The position numbers and the translations under genes are program-made. Positions 52,709-60,115 of a stretch of DNA of 64,000 nucleotides are shown in pieces. The stretch comes from Pseudonocardia benzenivorans CB1190. GTDB lineage: Bacteria > Actinomycetota > Actinomycetes > Mycobacteriales > Pseudonocardiaceae. How positions within the stretch are numbered: the stretch's first letter is position 1; each line of letters starts with the position of its first letter. The notes under the pieces were generated by a model. It searched no databases and had not been told where the DNA came from. It worked only from the letters and a program-made list of their open reading frames with translations. The stretch spans positions 5,596,501-5,660,500 of the forward strand of contig NC_015312.1 of NCBI RefSeq assembly GCF_000196675.2, given 5' to 3'.

Positions 52709-53332
52709 TCAGAGCGCGCCGAACTGGCGGTCCCCCGCGTCGCCGAGCCCCGGGACGATGAACGCCCGCTCGTCGAGCCGCTCGTCGACACAGGCCGTGA
52801 CCAGCCGTGCCCCGGGCGCCGCCTGCTCCAGCCGGGCGAGGCCCTCGGGCGCCGCCAGCACGCAGACGACGGTGACCGCGGCCGCGCCCCGGCCCTCCAG
52901 CAGCCCGATGACGTGGGCGAGCGAGCCGCCGGTCGCGAGCATCGGGTCGAGCACGAGGACGGGCGTCGCGGCCAGCGACCCGGGCAGCGACGTCAGGTAG
53001 GGCACGGGACGGTAGGTCGACTCGTCGCGGGCGACGCCGACGTACCCGGTGGCCGACTCCGGCAGCAGCAACCGCGCGGCGTCGGCCATCCCGAGCCCGG
53101 CGCGGAGCACCGGCACGATCAGCGGCGGCGTCGCGACGGTGTGTCCCACCGTGGGCGCGAGCGGGGTCTGCACGGTGCCGGTGCGCAACGGCAGGTCGCG
53201 CAGCGCCTCGTAGACGAGCATGAGGCTGAGCTCGTGCAGCGCCGCGCGGAACGCGGCATCGCCGGTGTCCCGGTCGCGCAGCACGGTCAACCGCGTCGCG
53301 GCCAAGGGATGGTCGACGACCCGGACGTCCAT
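52709..53332 (-). CDS. upp: Uracil phosphoribosyltransferase
   Basis: 207 residues. MDVRVVDHPLAATRLTVLRD at the N-terminus, PVLRAGLGM, the PRPP-binding VLDPMLATGGS and the uracil-binding RAFIVPGLGDAGDR near the C-terminus. It converts uracil and PRPP to UMP in pyrimidine salvage. ATG 53332. Lies 11 nt downstream of a haloalkane dehalogenase-like gene on the same strand, likely co-transcribed. Confidence 0.97.
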   Translation of the reverse strand: MDVRVVDHPLAATRLTVLRDRDTGDAAFRAALHELSLMLVYEALRDLPLRTGTVQTPLAPTVGHTVATPPLIVPVLRAGLGMADAARLLLPESATGYVGVARDESTYRPVPYLTSLPGSLAATPVLVLDPMLATGGSLAHVIGLLEGRGAAAVTVVCVLAAPEGLARLEQAAPGARLVTACVDERLDERAFIVPGLGDAGDRQFGAL

Positions 53333-53343
53333 GGCGGGCGAGG

Positions 53344-54273
53344 CTACCGGTGATCGACGACGTGCCGTACGAGGTCCACCACCACCGCCGCGAGCTCGGG
53401 CCCGGCATCCTCCTGCAGGAAGTGCCCGGCCCCGGTGATCGTCGGGTGCACCCGTCCGGCGGCGCCCGGCATCGTCGCGCGCAGCACGGGGTCCATCGCC
53501 GCGGTGATCGGGTCGCCGTCGCTGAAGGCACAGACGAACGGCACGTCCAGCCCGCGCAGCGTCTCCCAGGCAGCACGGTTGGCCGGGCTCTCCGGGTCGT
53601 CGGGCCGGGTCGGGACGAGCAGCGGCATCGCCCGCGGACCGGCGACGAAGGACTGGTCCGGGAAGGGTGCGTCGTAGGCGGCGCGCACCTCGTCGGTGAA
53701 GCGGGTGCGGCAGCCGGACTGCACGAGCCGCGCGACGTCGAGCGTCCCCGCGGCTCCCGCCTTCTCGACGGCGCGGCGGAACTGCCACCAGACCTCGGGC
53801 ATGTCGCGGTCGCCGGTGGGCAGGCCGGTGTTGGCCGCGACGACGCCGGCGAACCGGCCCGGGTCGGCCGCGACGAGCCGCAGCCCGATCAGCCCGCCCC
53901 AGTCCTGCCCGACGAGCGTGACGTCACGCAGGTCCAGCACGTCGGCGACGAGCGAGCGGGTCCACTCGACGTGCCGGGCGTAGCTGTGGTCGGCGACGTC
54001 GGCGGGTTTGTCGGAACGACCGAAGCCGACGAGGTCCGGCGCCACGGCGCGCAGGCCCGCGGCGGCCAGCACCGGGATCATCGTGCGGTACAGGAACGAC
54101 CAGCTCGGCTCGCCGTGCAGCAACAGGACGACGGGCCCGTCGGCCGGGCCGTCCTCGACCCAGGCCATCCGGAGGGTGCCGCCGTCGCCGTCGGGGACGT
54201 CGGCGTAGTGCGGCGGGTGGGCGAAACCGGGCAGGTCGTCGAACCGGTCGTCGGGGGTACGGAGGACGCGCAT
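53344..54273 (-). CDS. Haloalkane dehalogenase-like alpha/beta hydrolase
   Basis: 309 residues. It begins MRVLRTPDDRFDDLPGFAH as HLD-I dehalogenases do. HGEPSWSFLYRTMIP holds the halide-stabilising region, DLVGFGRSDKP follows, and the nucleophile Asp is in VGQDWGGLIGLR, a dehalogenase rather than esterase elbow. The cap domain has WWQFRR and the late His is GAGHFLQED. It should hydrolyse carbon-halogen bonds, but natural substrates of such genomic copies are usually unknown. Upstream of upp with an 11-nt gap. ATG 54273. Confidence 0.88.
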   Translation of the reverse strand: MRVLRTPDDRFDDLPGFAHPPHYADVPDGDGGTLRMAWVEDGPADGPVVLLLHGEPSWSFLYRTMIPVLAAAGLRAVAPDLVGFGRSDKPADVADHSYARHVEWTRSLVADVLDLRDVTLVGQDWGGLIGLRLVAADPGRFAGVVAANTGLPTGDRDMPEVWWQFRRAVEKAGAAGTLDVARLVQSGCRTRFTDEVRAAYDAPFPDQSFVAGPRAMPLLVPTRPDDPESPANRAAWETLRGLDVPFVCAFSDGDPITAAMDPVLRATMPGAAGRVHPTITGAGHFLQEDAGPELAAVVVDLVRHVVDHR

Positions 54274-54659
54274 GCCGTGATCCTGCCCCCCTCCCGCGGC
54301 CCCGCCGATCGTGCACGGTTCAAGCACCACGGGCGGTGACCACGGCCCGGTCGGCGCGGGCCCCGTCGGAGACGGCGGGAACCCGGGCGCCGCAGGCGCT
54401 CCGGCGGCGTCGCCACGCTCCGTCGCGATCCGTGGCACGGCCGGACGTGACCGGGCCCACGGACGCGTGGGGTGACCGACGGTGCCGGAAATGTGATCGG
54501 GATCCACCGTCGATTCCGGTTCGTGAGCACTGCGTCCCCGCTTCTGCACGATCCGTGTTCGACACCGGAAATCACCTGACCCGAACGGGTGGTAAGCCGG
54601 GAACGGTGTCACGCCCGGGCCTCCGCCGACGCTGTACTAGATGACTAGGAGGTGATCCG
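54274..54659. other. Divergent intergenic region, dehalogenase/small protein
   Basis: 386 bases without a convincing gene. Frames here give Arg/Pro-rich translations of low plausibility. Near the right end, TGTACTAGAT (about 54633-54642) could serve as a -10 element for the small-protein gene. Confidence 0.5.
54648..54658 (+). promoter_or_regulatory. Perfect Shine-Dalgarno of the small protein
   Basis: AGGAGGTGATC, fully complementary to the 3' end of 16S rRNA, ends 1 nt before the GTG start at 54660. This is far stronger than other sites in the window and implies high translation of the small protein. Confidence 0.85.
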
Positions 54660-54896
54660 GTGCCGGAGAACACGACTTCCGACGAGGCGACGCTGGTCGC
54701 TGCGGCCGAGAAGCTCACGCAGTGCGACGGATACGTGGTGCTGGCCGTCGACCCCCAGACCGGCGAGGTCGACGCGCACGGCCCGTTCGACGGGCTGACC
54801 GCCACGATCAAGGCCGACCAGCTCCGCCGCGACTTCGACCGCGGTGGGCTCGAGGACGTGACGGTCGGCGTCGTCCGGCTGCACAACTCGACCTGA
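54660..54896 (+). CDS. Small conserved-looking protein of unknown function
   Basis: 78 residues starting at GTG 54660. Sequence features are an acidic/helical N-terminus (MPENTTSDEATLVAAAEKLT), a possible beta-hairpin DGYVVLAVDPQTGEVDAHGP, and a helix DQLRRDFDRGG before VTVGVVRLHN. One Cys, no TM segment, no signal peptide. No family recognised. The ideal ribosome-binding site, good codon bias and a downstream hairpin (54952-54971) show it is a real, well-expressed gene. Confidence 0.8.
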   Translation: MPENTTSDEATLVAAAEKLTQCDGYVVLAVDPQTGEVDAHGPFDGLTATIKADQLRRDFDRGGLEDVTVGVVRLHNST

Positions 54897-55196
54897 CACA
54901 GGCGCTGACGCAGCTCGGGACGCACGTCCGACCGACCGCACGTTCCGGGGCGGCACCACCGCGGTGGTGCCAGGTTCGCCCCGCACCACCCGCACCATCA
55001 CCGGATCCACCGGCGAAGGCCGTTCGGCGCGGCAGGGACGCGCCGGGCGGCGGACCGCAGGCCCGACGGGCCGCTCGTCCTAGACTCGCCGCGTGACCTG
55101 CACGGACTCCGCACGACGGGCCCCGGTCCCGGCGCCCGCCCCGCGGGCCGTGCCTCCGTCGCTCCCTCCCCCCGCGCGACCTCCCGCCGGACGGCG
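54897..55196. other. Intergenic region after small protein
   Basis: 300 bases; contains the palindromic terminator at 54952-54971. Otherwise no gene seen. Confidence 0.5.
54952..54971 (+). terminator. Candidate terminator hairpin
   Basis: GGCACCACC-GC-GGTGGTGCC, a perfect 20-bp palindrome 56 nt after the stop of the small-protein gene. No U-tract. Confidence 0.55.
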
Positions 55197-56147
55197 GTGA
55201 CGACCGTGCGCGCCGAGGACCCCACGACGACCGCGGCGCCGCGGCGCGGCGTCCCCGTGCCCCGCCGCCTCGGCGCGGTCGTGGCCGGGGTCGTCGCCGT
55301 CGGCGTCGCCGCGTGGGTCGCGGTGACGCGGTGGGCCGCCGTGGCCGCGGGCCATCCGTCGTACGGCTGGCTGCTCGCCGGGCTCGCGGTCGCGGGTGTG
55401 GTGATGCTGGCCTGGTCGACGCGCGTCCGGCGGCGGCGCAAGCGGGGCGGGTGGAACCGCGCCGCCCGCGCGGTGCCCGCCGTCGTACTGGTACTCGCCG
55501 CGGTCGCGGCCGGCTGGCTGCGCCCGTTCCCGGCCACCGCCGACGCCGGGGGGCCGGGCGTCGTCGACCTCTCGACGAGCATCGAGCTGCGCCCGGCGGG
55601 CCCGCCCGTCGGCAGTGGCCTCGTCTTCTATCCCGGCGCACGCGTGGACCCGCGGGCCTACGTCGCGATCCTGCGGCCGCTGGCCGAGGCGGGGCACCTC
55701 GTCGTCATCGTGAAACCCCCGTTGGGCCTGGCGCTGCTCGCGCCCGCGCAGGCGGCCGGCGTGGTCGCGGCGCATCCCGAGGTCGGGCGCTGGGTCGTCG
55801 GCGGGCACTCGATGGGCGGCGTCGCGGCGGCGAAGTACGCCGAGGAACCCGGGTCGAGGGCCTCCGGGCTGGTGCTGTGGGCCGCCTACCCGGCCGACGA
55901 CCTCGCCTCCCGCACCGGGCTCGCCGTCACGTCGGTCTCCGGCACGGCCGACGGCCTCACGACCGCCGCCGACGTCGAGGCCTCCCGGGCGAGACTGCCG
56001 TCGGGGACGCGTTTCGTGGCGGTGCCCGGCGCCGTGCACGCCGACTTCGGCGACTACGGCCCCCAGCCCGGCGACGGCGTCCCGACGACCGACCATGCCA
56101 CCGCCCAGGCCGCCATCCGGCAGGCCACGCTCGACGCGCTGGGCTGA
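55197..56147 (+). CDS. Membrane-anchored alpha/beta hydrolase
   Basis: 316 residues. Three hydrophobic segments at about 24-44, 56-75 and 88-107, then an extracytoplasmic alpha/beta-hydrolase domain with YPGARVDPRAYVAIL, elbow GGHSMGGVAAAKYAEE (Ser) and AVHADFGDYG near the end (His). This is the PF12695-like layout of small secreted hydrolases. The substrate is unknown. GTG 55197 is the earliest start giving a sensible membrane N-terminus. Confidence 0.86.
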   Translation: MTTVRAEDPTTTAAPRRGVPVPRRLGAVVAGVVAVGVAAWVAVTRWAAVAAGHPSYGWLLAGLAVAGVVMLAWSTRVRRRRKRGGWNRAARAVPAVVLVLAAVAAGWLRPFPATADAGGPGVVDLSTSIELRPAGPPVGSGLVFYPGARVDPRAYVAILRPLAEAGHLVVIVKPPLGLALLAPAQAAGVVAAHPEVGRWVVGGHSMGGVAAAKYAEEPGSRASGLVLWAAYPADDLASRTGLAVTSVSGTADGLTTAADVEASRARLPSGTRFVAVPGAVHADFGDYGPQPGDGVPTTDHATAQAAIRQATLDALG

Positions 56148-56200
56148 CGCGCGGGCGCGCGCGGGCAGGTGCCGGGCGCGCGCGGCTATCCTCCGGCCTC

Positions 56201-57523
56201 GTGGCAAGCGACATCGTCCCGATCCGGCTCTCCCTCACCGAGGGCGACCTCGTGACGCTCTGGGCGCCGCGCTGGCGCGAGGACGGTGAGGAGTGGGAGG
56301 CGTTCCTCGGCGACGACGACTCGCTGTTCGCCTTCCCCGAGGTCGCGCAGCTCGCCGCCTTCGTGCGGACCGCCGAGGAGCACGACCTCGTCGACCATCC
56401 GGCGTGGTCGGTCGTCCCCGAGCTGAGCGTCGCCGAGCTCACGCCCGAGGACACCCACGTCTACGACGTCGTCGGCGTCCCCGCGCTGGTCGCGGGCGAG
56501 CCCGACACGTGGACGATCGGTGAGCTCGCCGAGACCGTCGACATGGTCACCTCGATCGCCGACGTGTGCGGCCTGGAGCGCGTCGCCGAGATCCTCGAGT
56601 CCGTCCCCGGCCTGGCCCTGCTGCACCAGGGCACGTTGCCGTTCACCGGCCGCGAGGGCGACCGGCTCTGGGGGCAGGTCGTCTCGACCGTCGCCGACCA
56701 CTGGGACGAGGTGATCGACGCGCTCGACGCGCTCGTCACCACCCCGGAGGTCGACGCGACCGCGCTCGCGGGGGCGAAGGTGGAGGCCGACCGGCTGGCC
56801 CAGCGCGAGGCGGCCGCCGTCGCGACGGTGCGCGCGGAGCACCCCGACGCCGACGCCGACGACCCCGACGAGGAGGAGCTCGAGGACGAGGCCGTCGAGG
56901 AGGCGATCGAGGAGCAGGTCGACGAGGACGAGGCCGAGGAGGAGGCCGAGCGCGAGCCGACCTTCTGGGAGAACGTGGGGATCGACCCCATCCGGATCGT
57001 CCTGCCCGACGTCGAGTACGTGACGCTGCGCTGCTATCTCGGCGACGACCCGGTGTTCCTCGGTTCCGAGGGCCACATCGACGTGTTCAGCAGCGAGCGT
57101 GCGCTGGCCCGGCACCTCGCCGACGTCGGCAGGAACGACGACGGCGCCAAGAACGACCTGACCGCGGCGTCGACCTGGGACGAGGTCCTCGACAAGGCGG
57201 CGGTCGGCGAGCTCGAGGTCACCGTCGACGAGCTCAACACCTATGTCCTCGCCGGGATCGCCGACGACATCGCCGACGGCACGCTCACCGTCGACCCGAC
57301 GCAGCTGGACCTCGCCGTCGAGCTGATGGTCGACATCGGCGACTGGGCCGGCGACCCGGTCCCGCGCGAGGAGTTCGCCGAGTCGGAGAGCCTGGGCTGG
57401 CTGGTGTCCTTCGTGATCCGGCCGGACCCGACGCGCCTCGCGCCGAGCCCGCCGTTCGACTCGGAATCCGCCCGGTTCGCGGCGCTCGTCGAGCGGGTGC
57501 GGTCGCGGCTGCGCCCCGCCTGA
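56201..57523 (+). CDS. Acidic conserved protein, Rv3311-like
   Basis: 440 residues, soluble, no signal peptide. The N-terminal half (VPIRLSLTEGDLVTLWAPRW...DDDSLFAFPEVAQLAAFVR) and the C-terminal half (DPIRIVLPDVEYVTLRCYLGDDPVFLG...FSSERALARHL) look like two copies of one domain. An extremely acidic linker (about residues 213-250, mostly Glu and Asp) joins them. Function unknown; the match to Rv3311 rests on synteny with upp and add. Starts at GTG 56201. Confidence 0.85.
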   Translation: MASDIVPIRLSLTEGDLVTLWAPRWREDGEEWEAFLGDDDSLFAFPEVAQLAAFVRTAEEHDLVDHPAWSVVPELSVAELTPEDTHVYDVVGVPALVAGEPDTWTIGELAETVDMVTSIADVCGLERVAEILESVPGLALLHQGTLPFTGREGDRLWGQVVSTVADHWDEVIDALDALVTTPEVDATALAGAKVEADRLAQREAAAVATVRAEHPDADADDPDEEELEDEAVEEAIEEQVDEDEAEEEAEREPTFWENVGIDPIRIVLPDVEYVTLRCYLGDDPVFLGSEGHIDVFSSERALARHLADVGRNDDGAKNDLTAASTWDEVLDKAAVGELEVTVDELNTYVLAGIADDIADGTLTVDPTQLDLAVELMVDIGDWAGDPVPREEFAESESLGWLVSFVIRPDPTRLAPSPPFDSESARFAALVERVRSRLRPA

Positions 57524-57525
57524 GC

Positions 57526-57549
57526 CCGGCGGCCCGCTCGGGCCGCCGG
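57526..57549. terminator. Bidirectional terminator between Rv3311-like gene and add
   Basis: CCGGCGGCCC / GGGCCGCCGG, a 10-bp perfect stem with GCTC loop in the 30-nt convergent gap. Serves both genes in all likelihood. Confidence 0.65.
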
Positions 57550-57553
57550 CTGC

Positions 57554-58651
57554 TCAGGCCTGCAGCTCGGCGTACGCCGGCTTGATGACGTCGTTGATCA
57601 GGGCGAGGCGCTCGTCGAACCCGATGAACGCCGACTTCATGGCGTTGACGGTGAACCACGACACGTCGGCCCAGTCGTAGCCGAAGGTGTCGACGAGCGT
57701 CGCCAGCTCCGAGGTCATCGTGCAGCCCGACATCAGCCGGTTGTCGGTGTTCACGGTGACCCGGAAGCGCAGCTTGGTGAGCAGGCCGATCGGGTGCTCG
57801 GCGATCGACTCGGCGGCCCCCGTCTGGATGTTCGACGTCGGGCACATCTCCAGCGGGATGCGGGTGTCGCGGACGAACGCGGCCAGCCTGCCCAGCGCGG
57901 GGAGCCCGTCGTTGCCGAGCGTGATGTCGTCGACGATGCGCACCCCGTGCCCGAGGCGGTGCGCCCCGCACCACTGGATGGCCTCCCAGATCGACGGCAG
58001 CCCGAACGCCTCGCCGGCGTGGATCGTCACGTGCGCGTTCTGCTGGCGGACGTACTCGAACGCGTCGAGGTGGCGGGTGGGCGGGAAGCCCTTCTCGGCC
58101 CCCGCGATGTCGAACCCGACGACCCCCGCGTCGCGGTGCCGCACCGCGAGCTCGGCGATCTCCCGCGACCGCGCGGCGTGGCGCATGGCGGTGAGCAGGC
58201 AGCCGACCCTGATCGAACGGCCGGCCGCGGCCGCCCGCGCCGTGCCCGCCGCGAAGCCCTCCAGCACGTTGGTGACGACCTGGTCGAGGTCGAGGCCCCG
58301 CTCGGTGTGCAGCTCCGGGGCGAACCGGACCTCCGCGTAGACGACGCCGTCGGCCGCGAGGTCCTCGGCGCACTCGGCCGCGACCCGGTGCAGTGCCTCG
58401 GCCGTCTGCATCACCGCGACGGTGTGGCCGAAGGTCTCCAGGTAGCGCTCCAGCGAGCCGCTGTGAGCGGCGCCGAGGAACCACTCGGCGAGCTCGCCGG
58501 GATCGCGCGTCGGCAGCGACCGGTAGCCGACGGCATCGGACAGTTCGACGATCGAGGATGGCCGTACACCGCCGTCCAGGTGATCGTGGAGCAGGACCTT
58601 CGGAGCGTTGCGGATGTTCTCCGGGCTCAGGGGCGCGGGCACGTCGGCCAC
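57554..58651 (-). CDS. add: Adenosine deaminase
   Basis: 365 residues. Zinc ligands H-x-H in LLHDHLDGGVRP, catalytic HAGEAFG, HRLGHGVRI and the late Asp in VNTDNRLMSG follow the family order. It deaminates adenosine to inosine, feeding PunA. GTG 58651 gives the usual N-terminus (APLSPENIRNAPKVLLHDHL); longer frames upstream are not homologous. Gene position matches Rv3313c. Confidence 0.96.
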   Translation of the reverse strand: MADVPAPLSPENIRNAPKVLLHDHLDGGVRPSSIVELSDAVGYRSLPTRDPGELAEWFLGAAHSGSLERYLETFGHTVAVMQTAEALHRVAAECAEDLAADGVVYAEVRFAPELHTERGLDLDQVVTNVLEGFAAGTARAAAAGRSIRVGCLLTAMRHAARSREIAELAVRHRDAGVVGFDIAGAEKGFPPTRHLDAFEYVRQQNAHVTIHAGEAFGLPSIWEAIQWCGAHRLGHGVRIVDDITLGNDGLPALGRLAAFVRDTRIPLEMCPTSNIQTGAAESIAEHPIGLLTKLRFRVTVNTDNRLMSGCTMTSELATLVDTFGYDWADVSWFTVNAMKSAFIGFDERLALINDVIKPAYAELQA

Positions 58652-58790
58652 GCTATACCCGGCGGTCCGCGACCCGGAACGGGCGAAGGAGACGCCCGAA
58701 CGGCCCAACTGGTGACTCCCCGTCGAGCGAATTGGGTCAGTCGCTACGCTCTGTTCAGCTCCCCCATCCGGCTCAGAGGAAGCACCATCG

Positions 58791-59867
58791 ATGAGCGATA
58801 ACTCCACCCTGTCGTTCGACCGGATGCGCGGCATGCTCATGCGTGCTGCCGAGATCCGCGACAGCGAGCAGCAGCAGATCTTCGACTCCCTCGACGAGAT
58901 CCACGCCCGGCTGACCGCCCTCGACGCGATCGGCACCGTGCGCAAGCGCCTCACCGAGCTCCCCGACCGCACCGAGGTCAGCGTGCTGGCCGAGCGGCTC
59001 GACGAGACCGTCGCCAAGCTCGACGCACAGGACGCCGCGCTGGCCACCCTCGTGCGGGCGATCGAGTCGCTGCCCGACAAGCTCGCCAAGCCCTTCGCCC
59101 AGCTCGACGGCCGCCTCGACGGGATGGCGGGCCGGCTCGAGGGCGTCTCGGGCCGGATGGACGGCCTCGACGACCGGCTCGGCGGCCTGCACAAGCGCCT
59201 CGACGACCTCGACAACCGGCTCGACCGGCACGAGATGCGCCTCGACGCGATGCCCAACGCCGTCGCCACCCCCATCAAGGAGCGGGTCGACGGAGTCGAG
59301 CGGATGGTGCGCGAGCAGCTCGACGGCGCGCTCCGCTCGGTCGAGGAGAACAACGAGGGCGTCCGCAACCTGCTGGGCGACACCAGCGTCGGCCTGCACC
59401 GGCGGCTGGAGGACCTGGCCTCGCGCCCCCAGGTCGACCACACCCCGGCGCTCGACGGTCTGACCGCACGCCTGGAGTCGCTCGCGGAGCGCTTGGAGGC
59501 CGTCGCGACGCGGATCGACACCGTCGAGGACGGTCTGACCGGGGCGCTGTCGTCGCTGAGCAGCGGCGTCGAGGGCAAGCTCGGAGCGCTGGAGTCGGCG
59601 CTGGCCGACCGGCCCGACACCGCCGCCGTGACCGAGCTCGTGGTGCGGGCCAACGGCGAGTCGGAGCGGCGCAACGCCGGGCAGCTCGACGAGGCCATGG
59701 CCACCTTCGCCGAGCTCATCCTCGGCCGCGGCAGCTCGCACGTGCAGACGCCCCCGCCGCCGCCCCGCCCGACCGCGCGGCGCAACAACCACCGTGCCAA
59801 GGCCGCGGTGAAGTCGCCCAACGGGGCCTCGGCCGCGGACACGGTGACCGACGACCCGGACGACTGA
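58791..59867 (+). CDS. Long coiled-coil protein
   Basis: 358 residues, cytosolic, no TM. Almost entirely predicted coiled coil. Residues 108-156 (DNA 59112-59258) are seven uninterrupted 7-residue units, each beginning Arg-Leu, or Arg-Met once. Further heptads run to about residue 300, then a Pro stretch and a basic, disordered tail. The closest type is the apolipoprotein-like/ExeA coiled-coil repeat group. Possibly a cytoskeletal or polar scaffold; function unknown. ATG 58791. Confidence 0.85.
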   Translation: MSDNSTLSFDRMRGMLMRAAEIRDSEQQQIFDSLDEIHARLTALDAIGTVRKRLTELPDRTEVSVLAERLDETVAKLDAQDAALATLVRAIESLPDKLAKPFAQLDGRLDGMAGRLEGVSGRMDGLDDRLGGLHKRLDDLDNRLDRHEMRLDAMPNAVATPIKERVDGVERMVREQLDGALRSVEENNEGVRNLLGDTSVGLHRRLEDLASRPQVDHTPALDGLTARLESLAERLEAVATRIDTVEDGLTGALSSLSSGVEGKLGALESALADRPDTAAVTELVVRANGESERRNAGQLDEAMATFAELILGRGSSHVQTPPPPPRPTARRNNHRAKAAVKSPNGASAADTVTDDPDD

Positions 59868-59884
59868 GCCCGGAAAATCGTGAC

Positions 59885-59918
59885 GACGGCCGGCGCCCTC
59901 TCGGGGGCGCCGGCCGTC
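59885..59918 (+). terminator. Strong hairpin terminator
   Basis: 14-bp perfect stem: GACGGCCGGCGCCC (59885-59898) and its complement (59905-59918), 6-nt loop, 17 nt after the coiled-coil gene stop. Confidence 0.75.
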
Positions 59919-59941
59919 GGCATCTGCTGGTCCCGTCGGAC

Positions 59942-60076
59942 GCAACCTCACCGCTGGTCCTGTCGGGCGCAACCTCACCGCTGGTCCGGGCGTGTCCGAC
60001 GACCGTGAGGTTGCGCGCGACCGACCGGCCGCAACCTCACCGCTGCCGTTCGGCGCCCGGACGACAGTGCGGTTGC
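59942..60076. repeat. GCAACCTCACCGCT repeat cluster
   Basis: Three direct copies (59942-59955, 59969-59982, 60031-60044) plus inverted copies GTGAGGTTGC (60005-60014) and the variant GTGCGGTTGC (60067-60076). All are in the convergent gap before murJ. A relative is at 34490-34546. Irregular spacing and mixed orientation argue against CRISPR and fit a palindromic intergenic element. Confidence 0.75.
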
Positions 60077-60115
60077 GCTCGGAGTCGGTCGCGCTCGGAG
60101 TCGTTCCGGCGGCGG

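Noticed and set aside
54336..54644. Possible 102-residue gene before the small protein
   Set aside because: Arg/Pro-rich translation, no ribosome-binding site, lies in a divergent promoter region.
59942..60076. CRISPR-like array
   Set aside because: The repeat is 14 bp, spacing is 27 and 62 bp, copies occur in both orientations and there are no cas genes.
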